From Planctomycetaceae bacterium (GTDB lineage: Bacteria > Planctomycetota > Planctomycetia > Gemmatales > Gemmataceae): a stretch of 64,000 nt of DNA. The notes under the pieces are model-generated. The model had not been told where the DNA came from and made no database searches. It saw only the letters and a list, made by a program, of their open reading frames with translations. The DNA lies in NCBI GenBank assembly GCA_013823135.1, contig PNLP01000001.1:1-64000 (forward strand), read 5' to 3'. Shown here piece by piece: positions 54,758 to 63,958 of the stretch (the stretch's first letter is position 1; each line of letters begins with the position of its first letter). A program made the position numbers and the translations under genes.

Positions 54758-55996
54758 ATGTCCGCTGCTGCTGACCCGTGGTTCCAGACCCTGTTCGCCG
54801 ACCGCATCGGAGGTGCCAACTACGGCAAGGGCACCGACATCTACAAGTTCGAGAAGATCAAGCGAGCCAAGCGCAAGGCACTCGCCGACCACCCCGAGCG
54901 GAAGTTGCTGGATTTTGGCATCGGTGAGAACGACGACATGGCCGATGTGTCGGTGCGTGAGGCACTGACCCGCGAGGCAAACAAGGTTGAGAATCGCGGG
55001 TACGCCGACAACGGCATTCAGAACTACAAGGACGCCGCCGCCGAGTTCATGCACCGACAGTTCGGCGTAAAACTCGACCCGGTGACAGAGGTGTGTCACT
55101 GCATCGGCAGCAAGCCTGCGTATGCCATGTTGCCGGCCTGCTTCATCAACCCCGGCGACATCACGCTGATGACCGTCCCCGGTTACCCCGTCGCGGGAAC
55201 CTGGACGCGCTACCTTGGTGGCGAGGTCGTTCGGCTTCCGCTGAAAGCGGACAAGGGCTTCTTCCCCGATCTGGATGGCCTCTCTGCCGACACGAAGAAG
55301 CGAGCGAAGTTGCTCGTCATCAACTACCCGAATAGCCCGACCGGGGCGGTCGCGACGACGGACTTCTACAAGCGAGTGATCGAGTTCGCGCACAAGAATC
55401 AGGTCGTGATCGTGCAGGACGCGGCGCACATCCTCCTGAGCTACGCGGCGGAACCGTTGAGTTTCCTGCAGGTTGACGGCGCGAAGGAAGTCGGCGTCGA
55501 AGTCCACAGCATGAGCAAGGGCTTCAACATGATCGGCTGGCGGCTCGGCTTCGTGTGCGGGAACGCGAAGATCGTGCAGGCTTACGCCGACGTGAAGGAT
55601 AACAGCGACAGCGGGCAGTTCATGGCGATCCAACACGCCGCGGCCCAGGCACTGCGGACGCCCGCGATCCCGGTCGAGATTCGGGCGAAGTACAAGCGCC
55701 GTCTCGAAAAGCTGGTGACGGCGTTGAAGGAGGTGGGGTTCAAGTGCTCGATGCCGGGCGGGACGTACTTCCTGTACACGAATGCACCGCTGTCAGCCGG
55801 TGACCGCAACTTCAGCAACGCGGAAGAAGCCTCGCAGTACTTGATTCACGATCAGAGCGTGTGCTGTGTGCCGTGGGACGACGCGGGTGCGTATCTGCGG
55901 TTCTCGGTGACGTACATCGCGAACACCGAGGCCGAGGAAGACGCACTGATGGCCGAAACAGTAGCCCGCCTCAAGGGGATGAGGCTGACGTTTTGA
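54758..55996 (+). CDS. dapL: LL-diaminopimelate aminotransferase (DapL-type)
   Basis: The 412-residue protein is a class I/II PLP aminotransferase: LLDFGIGENDDMA, NRGYADNGIQNYKDAAAEFM, CIGSKPAYAMLP, INYPNSPTGAVA and the PLP-lysine region SMSKGFNMIGWRLGF, which match LL-DAP aminotransferases. The enzyme makes LL-diaminopimelate directly from tetrahydrodipicolinate, the lysine/peptidoglycan route used by chlamydiae, plants and planctomycetes. The ATG at 54758 follows TGGAG. Its last 26 bases overlap the end of the convergent kinase gene. Confidence 0.9.
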   Translation: MSAAADPWFQTLFADRIGGANYGKGTDIYKFEKIKRAKRKALADHPERKLLDFGIGENDDMADVSVREALTREANKVENRGYADNGIQNYKDAAAEFMHRQFGVKLDPVTEVCHCIGSKPAYAMLPACFINPGDITLMTVPGYPVAGTWTRYLGGEVVRLPLKADKGFFPDLDGLSADTKKRAKLLVINYPNSPTGAVATTDFYKRVIEFAHKNQVVIVQDAAHILLSYAAEPLSFLQVDGAKEVGVEVHSMSKGFNMIGWRLGFVCGNAKIVQAYADVKDNSDSGQFMAIQHAAAQALRTPAIPVEIRAKYKRRLEKLVTALKEVGFKCSMPGGTYFLYTNAPLSAGDRNFSNAEEASQYLIHDQSVCCVPWDDAGAYLRFSVTYIANTEAEEDALMAETVARLKGMRLTF

Positions 55997-58766
55997 TCGC
56001 AGGCTGGCCGGCAGGTTCCCGTGCGGCGCGGAGCCTGCCGATCAGTTCCTCGAACTTCGGGTTCCCCTTCAACTTGCTGAACGGACGCATCTCACGGATG
56101 TCGTCCGGGTGCTTCTCGCGATACCCGTTCTGAATCGCACGCTCCAGCGCTTCGATCGCCTGATTGTGGAAGTTCGTTTTGACGGCATCCATCCCTGGCC
56201 CGGTCAGGCTCAGGTTGTCCGCCCGCATTGCGGACGCGACTGCCAGGTTGAATGCGGCGGAGGAATCGGTCGGGTTTTTCTTCAGAACCTGTTCGAGTAG
56301 CGTCGTGGCAAGTTTCCGCTCGGACTTCGATTGCTCGATGTCGGGTGTGGGCTTGTAAGCGAAATACTCGGCACGGAGCAAATGAGACTTCGCGACGATG
56401 CCCAGACCCTCCGAACTGTATCCGCCCTCCGCCTCGGACAAATCTCGCGGGACGTTGCCAGCGATATCAATGAGTTCCGCGACTCCGTCGAACTCTCCGA
56501 GGATGATCTTGAGCTCCGCGACCTGGTTTGCGGAGCTGCACACGTCGCGGTTGAACTCGATGCTGCTCGGGTTTGCGGCGCTGACCTTCTTGCGGAGTTC
56601 GAGTGATTCCTGGGCGAAATACTTGGCGGTGCCCAGAGCGCGGCAATAGGTCTGCACGCGGGCACAGTTCCCCCAGCCGCGCGAGAACTGCGACTCGGCC
56701 TTGAACAGTTCCCGCCGGTTCTCCTCGACGGAGAGATCGACAGCCTTCAGGATCTCGACGACCTTGGCCCGCATCCGGTGAGCGTTCCAGTATTCCTTGT
56801 CCGCCCTGACTAATTCGCCGCCGTTGAGCCACACATCGCCCAGATACCCGTACCCGCGGGCGAGGCCACGAAGGTTTTCAATCGCGAGTCGGAACTGCTC
56901 CGGTGATTCTTTCTGGATTGCCGCGACTTTGTCCGCCGGAAGCCGATCCGCTCCGGCCAACGCGATCAAGCGATATTCGATTGCCTTTTGATATGCCGCT
57001 GCCGCGAGTCCCAGGCTGCGCTCGCCCCGCGACCGGTCGTACAGTTCGCCGCGAAGGTGCCAGGCTTCCGCGAGGTCGCCGGCACACTTCGGGTTCGAGA
57101 CCGCCAATCCGGTCAGGAGTGAATCGACGGAATCGCAGGCCTTCAGCGCTTCCGCGTCCTTGTTCAGTTCAAACGCGAGGCGACCGCGTTTGATTTCCGC
57201 ATCGGCCCGGTTGAAGCGTGATTCGGGGGTATCCTTGGCGACAGCCTGAAACAACTCGCTCGCCGCCACGTAGGCTTCCAGAGCCTTGTCCTTGCGGCCC
57301 GTCTCATGGATCAACTTGCCGATTTCGAGCCACGACTTGGCCAGTTTGTTCTTGTCGTAGCCTTCCTCTTGCTTGAGTTGATCGTTCAGCGTTCGGTAGT
57401 AGTTGAACAGTTCGTCCTTGAGTTGATCGAGTTGTTTTGGGTCGTGGAGTTTACCCATCAGGATTCGGTCGCGGATGCCGCCAAGGGCAACGAGCGCCTC
57501 GTCGCTGCGTGAACGGAGAAGTTTCTCGTTGATCGAACGGAGGTGGGCCAACTCGCGCAGCGAGGTCTTCTCGCGCTCGTCGAGTTCCCGCTGGTAATCC
57601 TCTTTTTGTGCTTGAACTTCCGCGGCGCGCTGGCGGTCGTAGTAGTAGAACGCGCCCGCCCCCGCGATTGCGAGAGCCAGTAACGTAAGCCCGACAGTTG
57701 CGGCCTGCCAGGGGCGCCGCCGAACCTGCCGCCACGCACGCTCCCAAGAAGGTGCCGAACGAGCGACGATGGTTTCCCCGTGAAGCCAGTGGCGGAGGTC
57801 GTCGGCGAGTTCACCAGCGGTGGCGTATCGTTGCCCCGGTGTTTTGCGCAGGCACTTCAGGCAGATCGTCGCGAGGTCGCGATGAAGTCGTGGGACGAAC
57901 TGACTCGGGGATGCCGGCTCTGCCCAGCGGACCTGCTCCAGCGTGTCCACAAGATTGACGCCACGAAACGGCGGCCGGCCCGTGAGCATCTCGTAGAGAA
58001 TCGCCCCAAGGCCATACACGTCGGTCGGCGGCCCCAACTGCTTGACTTTCCCCTCAGCTTGCTCGGGTGCCATGTAGCTGGGGGTGCCCATGACCGCCCC
58101 GGACGGAGTCATGCCCGACGAGACCTCGAGTTGCTTGGCCAGCCCGAAGTCGGTGAGTTTGAGGATCCCGCCCTTACCCCGCAGGATGTTCGCGGGCTTC
58201 AGGTCGCGGTGGATCACGCCTTTTTCGTGTGCGAAGTGGACCGCACGGGCGAGCGTTTCAGCCATCTCGGCGGCTCGCCGCGGTTCGAGCGGCTGGCCTT
58301 TGAGTTCACGATCGAGGCTCCCGCCCTCGGCATATTCCAGGGCGATGTATGGCCTGCCGTCGGCGCAGATGTCGATCGCGTAGATTTGCACGATGTTGGG
58401 GTGATCGAGCAAGGCGATCATCTCAGCTTCGCCACGGAAGCGACTTGCCTCGAAGGGATCGGTGCTACGGAGCAGTTTGACCGCGACATGGCGGCCGAGA
58501 TTTCGGTCGATGGCCTTGTAGACACGACCCATCCCACCTTCGCCAAGTTCCCCAATCACTTCAAACTCACCAAACGTGAGCGGAGCGCCGGACGACGTGG
58601 TTGGATGCGACCAGCTAGAATCTAGCCCGGAGCGAGCAGCTGCCTCAGATGCCAGTGCGGGGATCTGGGAAATGGTTACCGTCGATTGTGTGTGTTCCGG
58701 TGTTGGATGAGGCGTGTCCACGGTAAAACCCACTCTCGTTAATGGTCCTTCATCATTGCCCGGCAT
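55971..58766 (-). CDS. Membrane serine/threonine protein kinase with TPR-like C-terminal domain
   Basis: The 931-residue protein has a disordered N-terminus (1-65) and a kinase domain (about 68-330) with GELGEGGMGRVYKA, Lys97 in VAVK, HRDLKPANIL (186-195), DFGLA (206-210) and APEQ. One transmembrane helix (about 355-376) is followed by a coiled coil (380-425). The rest (about 430-915) is made of helical repeats with TPR-like pairs, for example KALEAYVAASELFQAVAKD and AIEALERAIQNGY. The repeats are probably outside the cytoplasm and could sense or bind a partner. GAGGGG precedes the ATG. It does not have the HRD-DFG insert seen in the WD40 kinase. Confidence 0.92.
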   Translation of the reverse strand: MPGNDEGPLTRVGFTVDTPHPTPEHTQSTVTISQIPALASEAAARSGLDSSWSHPTTSSGAPLTFGEFEVIGELGEGGMGRVYKAIDRNLGRHVAVKLLRSTDPFEASRFRGEAEMIALLDHPNIVQIYAIDICADGRPYIALEYAEGGSLDRELKGQPLEPRRAAEMAETLARAVHFAHEKGVIHRDLKPANILRGKGGILKLTDFGLAKQLEVSSGMTPSGAVMGTPSYMAPEQAEGKVKQLGPPTDVYGLGAILYEMLTGRPPFRGVNLVDTLEQVRWAEPASPSQFVPRLHRDLATICLKCLRKTPGQRYATAGELADDLRHWLHGETIVARSAPSWERAWRQVRRRPWQAATVGLTLLALAIAGAGAFYYYDRQRAAEVQAQKEDYQRELDEREKTSLRELAHLRSINEKLLRSRSDEALVALGGIRDRILMGKLHDPKQLDQLKDELFNYYRTLNDQLKQEEGYDKNKLAKSWLEIGKLIHETGRKDKALEAYVAASELFQAVAKDTPESRFNRADAEIKRGRLAFELNKDAEALKACDSVDSLLTGLAVSNPKCAGDLAEAWHLRGELYDRSRGERSLGLAAAAYQKAIEYRLIALAGADRLPADKVAAIQKESPEQFRLAIENLRGLARGYGYLGDVWLNGGELVRADKEYWNAHRMRAKVVEILKAVDLSVEENRRELFKAESQFSRGWGNCARVQTYCRALGTAKYFAQESLELRKKVSAANPSSIEFNRDVCSSANQVAELKIILGEFDGVAELIDIAGNVPRDLSEAEGGYSSEGLGIVAKSHLLRAEYFAYKPTPDIEQSKSERKLATTLLEQVLKKNPTDSSAAFNLAVASAMRADNLSLTGPGMDAVKTNFHNQAIEALERAIQNGYREKHPDDIREMRPFSKLKGNPKFEELIGRLRAAREPAGQPAIKTSASSP

Positions 58767-58953
58767 GGCCGCCCCTCATGGGAGCCAGACCACCCTCGCC
58801 TTTTGCCGAGCAACGCGAGATAATTCCCTTTCTGACGGTTGCAGGGCTGCGCCGGCGCGAACGCTGACGTCCTCCGTTCCGCCACAAATCTATAATACCT
58901 GACGACTGCCCACTCCGGACAACAATCGCCTCCATTTATGAACCGGATCTGAA

Positions 58954-59850
58954 TTGAACCCATCGCATTCCAACCCGGGTCTTGAAATTCCCCTCATCAC
59001 GCCTGGTGGTCGAGATTTGCGGCGAGGCGGAGTTGCCGAGGTTGCGGTACTGTGTGTTGCCCAATCTGGCGGTCAAGATGCCTCACGTTCCGACTGGGTG
59101 GCCGTCGAAGAGCCACTGGAAATCGTGCTGGAATTCGGCCCCGCAGAGAGCCGTGTTCGTCGTACCGTCTCGCTCACGATGCGAACGCCGGGCAATGACG
59201 AGGAACTCGCGGCGGGCTTTCTCCTGGCGGAGGGCGTGATCCGCACTCCCGAGGAGGTTGGACAGATTACGCCATGTGGTCACCCGAACGCTGTGCGTGT
59301 TGAACTTCAGCCCGGGGTCGCCGTTGCGTTTGGCGGGCTTGAACGGCACGTGACAACCACTTCGAGTTGCGGGGTCTGCGGGAAAACGTCGCTCGATTCG
59401 CTCGCGGTCCGGAGCACGCCACTCCCAGGCACCGACAGCCCGTTTCTGCCGCGTGAACTGGTTCACCGGTTGCCGGGCATCCTCCGCGACGCCCAGCCAA
59501 CCTTCGACCGCACCGGTGGGTTGCACGCCGCCGCACTGTTCGATTCCGCTGGAAAGTTGCTCGCCGTGCGCGAGGACGTTGGGCGGCACAACGCAGTCGA
59601 TAAACTAATTGGGGCGGAATTTCTTGCGGGCAGGTTGCCGCTCACCGATCGCGTCATGCTCGTCAGCGGGCGTGCGAGTTTCGAGCTCGCTCAGAAGGCA
59701 CTCGCTGCGGGAATCTCGGTGCTCGCAGCGGTCGGTGCTCCGTCCAGCCTCGCGGTCGATCTTGCGAATTGGTTCGGTCTGACATTACTTGGTTTCGTGC
59801 GCGATCAGCGTTTCAACGTGTACGCTCACCCCGGCCGGCTTCTCCCATGA
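58954..59850 (+). CDS. fdhD: Formate dehydrogenase accessory sulfurtransferase FdhD
   Basis: The 298-residue protein has EEPLEIVLEF and RTPGNDEELAAGFLLAEG in the N-terminal half, the persulfide-forming loop TSSCGVCGKTS (CxxC), and FDRTGGLHAAALFD ... REDVGRHNAVDKLIG in the C-terminal half. FdhD passes sulfur from IscS to the molybdenum cofactor of formate dehydrogenases. The start is TTG at 58954; an ATG upstream runs into a stop, so a later start is also possible. It overlaps the next gene by ATGA, so translation is coupled to the probable client enzyme. Confidence 0.92.
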   Translation: MNPSHSNPGLEIPLITPGGRDLRRGGVAEVAVLCVAQSGGQDASRSDWVAVEEPLEIVLEFGPAESRVRRTVSLTMRTPGNDEELAAGFLLAEGVIRTPEEVGQITPCGHPNAVRVELQPGVAVAFGGLERHVTTTSSCGVCGKTSLDSLAVRSTPLPGTDSPFLPRELVHRLPGILRDAQPTFDRTGGLHAAALFDSAGKLLAVREDVGRHNAVDKLIGAEFLAGRLPLTDRVMLVSGRASFELAQKALAAGISVLAAVGAPSSLAVDLANWFGLTLLGFVRDQRFNVYAHPGRLLP

Positions 59851-62144
59851 CCACACCCGCCCAGTACGACGGAAGTTGTCCCCCCGAACCCGACGCGCCG
59901 AGTGTCGGCCACCCCAAGGAGGCCGCGGCCGGCTTCACCGCTGTGGTGAAGTCCATGGCGCACGTTTGGGGCGAGGCGGGCCTCTTTCGTGGCACCCGCG
60001 CCCTGATGCTGCTCAATCAGTCGGCCGGGTACGACTGCCCGAGTTGTGCCTGGCCCGACCCGGACCACGATCGTTCCTCGACGGAGTTTTGCGAGAACGG
60101 AGCGAAGGCGGTCGCCTGGGAAACAGACACACGCAAGATCGGCCGCGAGTTCTTCGCGAAATGGAGTGTCGCCGAACTTGCGAAGCAGTCCGACTACTGG
60201 CATGGGCAGCAGGGGCGACTCGTGGAACCGCTCGTGCTGCGGCCGGGTGGCATGCACTACGAACCGATCTCCTGGGATGAGGCGTTCAAGCTCGTCGCGG
60301 ATGAACTGAATGCCCTCGCGTCTCCGAATGAGGCGCTGTTTTACACCTCGGGTCGCGCCTCGAACGAAGCCGCATTCCTCTATCAACTCTTCGTTCGGCA
60401 GTTCGGCACGAACAACCTGCCGGACTGCTCGAACATGTGTCACGAGTCGAGCGGTTCCGCCCTCGGGCCAACCATCGGCATCGGCAAGGGGACGGTGAAA
60501 CTCGACGACTTCGAGAAGGCACAACTGATTCTGATCCTCGGGCAGAACCCTGGCACGAACCACCCGCGCATGCTCACTGCACTCCAAAAGGCCAAGCGGG
60601 CAGGGTGCCAGATCGTCGCCGTGAATCCTCTCGCCGAGGCGGGCTTGCTGGAGTTCCGCAACCCGCAGGAAGTCCGCGGGATGCTCGGGTTCGGAACCCC
60701 CCTCGCAGATGTGTACCTGAAGGTGCAAGTGGGTGGCGACGCGGCACTGCTTCAGGGGATCATCAAGGCGCTGTTCGCACTCGACGCGGCGAAGCCGGGT
60801 TCCGCCATCGACCGTGCATTCGTCGCGGAGTACACCGAGGGATTCCACGCCGTACAGGCAGCGATTGAAGCGGTGACGTGGGAGTTCGTCACCGAGCAAT
60901 CAGGAATCAGTCGCGAGCAAATCGAGGATCTCGCACGCCGAGTTGCGTCATCGGAACGGATCATCTCCTGTTGGGCGATGGGGCTCACCCAGAACCCGAA
61001 CGCTGTCGGCACCATCCGCGATCTCGTGAATCTGATGCTGCTCCGCGGGGCGATTGGGAAGCCCGGTGCGGGTCTGTGCCCCGTGCGAGGCCATTCGAAC
61101 GTGCAGGGCGACCGCACGATGGGGATCTACGAGAAGCCGTCGGCCGCGTTCCTCGATTCGCTCGGCCAAGAGTTCGGGTTCAACCCGCCGCGTGAGCACG
61201 GCTTCGACACGGTGGATGCGATCCGGGCCATGCGTGACGGCAAGGCGAAAGTCTTCTTCGCTCTCGGCGGGAACTTCCTCTCCGCGACTCCCGACACCGC
61301 CGCGACCGCTGCCGCCTTGCAGAACTGCCGACTGACGGCGCACGTCTCGATCAAGTTGAACCGCTCGCATCTCGTGCCGGGCCGCACCGCACTTATTCTG
61401 CCGTGCCTGGGACGGACCGAACTGGACCGCCAGGCCGGTGGCGTGCAGTTCGTGACGACCGAGAACTCAATGGGTGTTGTGCAGAAGTCGGAGGGGAAAC
61501 TGACGCCTGCGTCGCCGCAACTCCTCAGCGAACCGGCGATCGTGGCACGCCTCGCAAGTGCCACACTCGGCGCCCGTACGACCGTGCTCTGGAACGCGCT
61601 CATCGCAGACTACGACCGCATCCGGATGCACATTGCGAGGGTGATTCCGGGGTTCCAGAACTACAACCAGCGCGTGCGGCAACCCGGCGGCTTCTACCTG
61701 CCGAACGGCCCGCGCGATCGGCAATTCACCACACCCGACGGCAAGGCGCACTTCACCACCAACCCGGCACCGACGAACCGGCTCGAACCGGGACAGTTGG
61801 TGATGATGACGATTCGCACGCACGACCAGTTCAACACCACGGTTTACGGTCTTGATGACCGGTATCGGGGTATCTCTCAGGGTCGGCGAGTGGTGTTCAT
61901 GAACGCCGAAGACATCCGCGAACGTGGCCTCAAAGCCGGTGATGTGGTGGACCTCGTGAGCCACTTCCGCGGGGAAACACGCACTGCACCCCGTTTCATC
62001 GTCGTGGAATACGACATCCCGCGACGCAGTGCCGCGACTTACTTCCCCGAGGCGAACGTGCTGGTCCCGCTGGATAGCGTGGCCGAAATCAGCAACACGC
62101 CGACATCAAAGTACATCGTCATCACGATGCAGCGCTCGGCATGA
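59847..62144 (+). CDS. Formate-dehydrogenase-like molybdopterin oxidoreductase (FdhF/YdeP type, TIGR01701-like)
   Basis: The 765-residue protein follows the YdeP/TIGR01701 layout: KSMAHVWGEAGLFRG, YDCPSCAWPDP, ISWDEAFKLVADEL, NMCHESSGSALG with the likely Mo-ligand Cys, GKPGAGLCPVRGHSNVQGDRTMG and VMMTIRTHDQFNTTVYGLDDRYRG. Only a minimal Cys pattern is present at the N-terminus, so the [4Fe-4S] site of classical formate dehydrogenases may be absent. The family is thought to oxidise formate or a similar small substrate, but YdeP itself is unproven. Coupling to fdhD supports a molybdenum enzyme needing sulfuration. Confidence 0.9.
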   Translation: MTTPAQYDGSCPPEPDAPSVGHPKEAAAGFTAVVKSMAHVWGEAGLFRGTRALMLLNQSAGYDCPSCAWPDPDHDRSSTEFCENGAKAVAWETDTRKIGREFFAKWSVAELAKQSDYWHGQQGRLVEPLVLRPGGMHYEPISWDEAFKLVADELNALASPNEALFYTSGRASNEAAFLYQLFVRQFGTNNLPDCSNMCHESSGSALGPTIGIGKGTVKLDDFEKAQLILILGQNPGTNHPRMLTALQKAKRAGCQIVAVNPLAEAGLLEFRNPQEVRGMLGFGTPLADVYLKVQVGGDAALLQGIIKALFALDAAKPGSAIDRAFVAEYTEGFHAVQAAIEAVTWEFVTEQSGISREQIEDLARRVASSERIISCWAMGLTQNPNAVGTIRDLVNLMLLRGAIGKPGAGLCPVRGHSNVQGDRTMGIYEKPSAAFLDSLGQEFGFNPPREHGFDTVDAIRAMRDGKAKVFFALGGNFLSATPDTAATAAALQNCRLTAHVSIKLNRSHLVPGRTALILPCLGRTELDRQAGGVQFVTTENSMGVVQKSEGKLTPASPQLLSEPAIVARLASATLGARTTVLWNALIADYDRIRMHIARVIPGFQNYNQRVRQPGGFYLPNGPRDRQFTTPDGKAHFTTNPAPTNRLEPGQLVMMTIRTHDQFNTTVYGLDDRYRGISQGRRVVFMNAEDIRERGLKAGDVVDLVSHFRGETRTAPRFIVVEYDIPRRSAATYFPEANVLVPLDSVAEISNTPTSKYIVITMQRSA

Positions 62145-62149
62145 ACTCG

Positions 62150-62177
62150 GTTAGCGGCAGTCCCAGCGGGGCTGCCA
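62150..62177. repeat. REP-like palindrome, GTTAGCGG family, copy 3
   Basis: It reads GTTAGCGGCAGTCCCAGCGG then GGCTGCC, forming a GGCAGYCCC/GGGGCTGCC hairpin. It lies in the short gap between the molybdoenzyme and holB. Confidence 0.7.
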
Positions 62178-62194
62178 CCACGGAAGGAGCCATC

Positions 62195-63208
62195 ATGTCG
62201 TGGGATCGCATTCGCGGGCATGCCGAAGCAAAGAACACGTTCCGGTCGGCGTTCGCGAGCGGGCGGTTCGGCCAGAGCTACCTTTTCGTCGGCCCCGAAG
62301 GGGTCGGTAAACGGTTGTTCGCACACGAACTCGCCAAGGCACTCCTTTGCGAACGCCCCCCGGCTCCGCTGACCGCGTGCGATTCGTGTCCTGGTTGCGC
62401 TCAGATCGAAGCCGAGACCCACCCCGACTTCATCACGCTCCGAACCCCTGAAGGAAAGCACGAACTTCCCGTCGATGAAATGCGGGCCTTCTGCGCTCGG
62501 CTCTCCCGCAAGCCTTCACGCGGCAGTCGGGTGATCGGGGTCGTCGAGGACGCGGACGACTTCAACGCGGAATCCGCGAACAGCTTCCTCAAGACGCTCG
62601 AAGAACCACCGCCCGGCGCGGTGCTCATACTTCTCGCGACGGGCACCGACCGCCAGTTGCCGACCATCCTGTCGCGCTGTCAGATCGTGCGTTTCCGACC
62701 GCTCAGTTCGGGTGATGTCGCTGCGGTGCTAGCGGTGAAGGGGATCGCCGACCCGAGCCGGCGTGACAAACTCGCACGACTTGCGGGCGGAAGTGTTGCC
62801 CGCGCGATGGCGCTCGATGACGACGCGATCTGGCAAGTGCGGGAAACGCTCGTTGCGGGGGTGACGGCTGACCGCCCGAACTTCCCGAAGCTCGCAGATG
62901 CGTGGGCGCGGTTCGTGGAGGAAGCCGGCGACGATTCGGCGGGGAAACGGACGCGGGCGTCGGTCGTCATCGGTTTCCTGGTGGACGCACTGAGGCAATC
63001 GTTGCGGCTCGCCCTGGGTGCGAACGCCAGCGACATCGACGCGACCGAGGAATCGCGACTGAGAGCGTTTGCCCAGCGTCATGGCCCGGATCGACTTCTG
63101 GAACTGATTGAGAAGTGTGTGGAGGCCGATTACCGCGTCGAACGTCGCGTGCAGTTAATTCTTGTGATCGAGTCCGTGCTGGAGCAATTGACGAAGGCAA
63201 CGAAGTGA
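62195..63208 (+). CDS. holB: DNA polymerase III delta-prime subunit-like clamp-loader protein
   Basis: The 337-residue protein begins with the AAA+ P-loop GPEGVGKRLFAHELAKALL and a zinc-binding CDSCPGC segment. It continues with VEDADDFNAESANSFLKTLEEPP (Walker B/sensor region typical of delta-prime) and ILSRCQIVRF, the conserved SRC motif. The subunit is part of the sliding-clamp loader at the replication fork. GGAAGGAGC supports the ATG at 62195; a longer frame from 62141 would read through the REP-like repeat and is rejected. Confidence 0.92.
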   Translation: MSWDRIRGHAEAKNTFRSAFASGRFGQSYLFVGPEGVGKRLFAHELAKALLCERPPAPLTACDSCPGCAQIEAETHPDFITLRTPEGKHELPVDEMRAFCARLSRKPSRGSRVIGVVEDADDFNAESANSFLKTLEEPPPGAVLILLATGTDRQLPTILSRCQIVRFRPLSSGDVAAVLAVKGIADPSRRDKLARLAGGSVARAMALDDDAIWQVRETLVAGVTADRPNFPKLADAWARFVEEAGDDSAGKRTRASVVIGFLVDALRQSLRLALGANASDIDATEESRLRAFAQRHGPDRLLELIEKCVEADYRVERRVQLILVIESVLEQLTKATK

Positions 63209-63217
63209 TAGCAATAG

Positions 63218-63886
63218 TCACGATTTTTCGAGAACCAGATCGACGACCCAACATCCGCGAACATGTGTGGACTTCTCGTCGCGACAATGACCGAGGATGT
63301 CGTCGTTGTCGCACCCTGTATCTTGCAGCGCATCCGCGAGAATTGGCATCGGGGAGAAATCGCGGGACTCGTACATACCACGTGCCAGTGAGATCACGGT
63401 GTCACTCCGCCAGTCGGTATTCAACACGACGGGGCGAAACGGGTTCCCGATTATGCAACGAAGTATCTCGACGTGATCTGCTCCATCGCCGCGTTGCTGA
63501 GTGGGGAAAGTTGCGTTCCGCGACTCAATCAACACCCCAAAGACCGCCCACCGCAACTCTATGTCTTTTCGCGTCGTATCAACGACTGCGGAGGCGATTG
63601 CGTAACTTTCTGTCATTCGCATATCAACAAAGGCCGGCCCGACTGTCGCACGCACGGTCTCGGCGTTGCGCTGTGCGCGGTGAAGATCTTTTGTCTTCGC
63701 CAAGCCATCAGCAAACCGCTCGGATACGTCAATTGCCTGCCTGCTTCGGACATCCGTCAAAGAAGTCCAAAGTTGTCGAACGCATGCGCACGCGAATAAC
63801 CGCGACTTTCGGCTGCTTGCCTTCCCGTCGAGGGTTTTGAGCATTGCGATCGGATCGTCGCTCGCCAGCCATTCCGCTTCCGTCAT
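63218..63886 (-). CDS. Gemmataceae-type hypothetical protein (MTEAEW... family)
   Basis: The 222-residue protein begins MTEAEWLASDDPIAMLKTLDG and then RLFACACVRQLW, and ends HVRGCWVVDLVLEKS. This beginning and end, from memory, are shared by a large lineage-specific family in Gemmata and relatives that often accompanies TIGR02996 or SMI1-like domains. Its molecular function is unknown. It converges on holB with a gap of nine bases. Confidence 0.75.
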   Translation of the reverse strand: MTEAEWLASDDPIAMLKTLDGKASSRKSRLFACACVRQLWTSLTDVRSRQAIDVSERFADGLAKTKDLHRAQRNAETVRATVGPAFVDMRMTESYAIASAVVDTTRKDIELRWAVFGVLIESRNATFPTQQRGDGADHVEILRCIIGNPFRPVVLNTDWRSDTVISLARGMYESRDFSPMPILADALQDTGCDNDDILGHCRDEKSTHVRGCWVVDLVLEKS

Positions 63887-63958
63887 CGGTGACTCCGAAT
63901 CTGTCCGAATCTGCGGTTGGTCTTGCGTTCCCCACGCACTCGCTCTATTCCCCCCGGC

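Noticed and set aside
62141..62194. Upstream extension of holB to 62141
   Set aside because: It would translate a REP-like palindrome, and a strong GGAAGGAGC ribosome-binding site favours the ATG at 62195.
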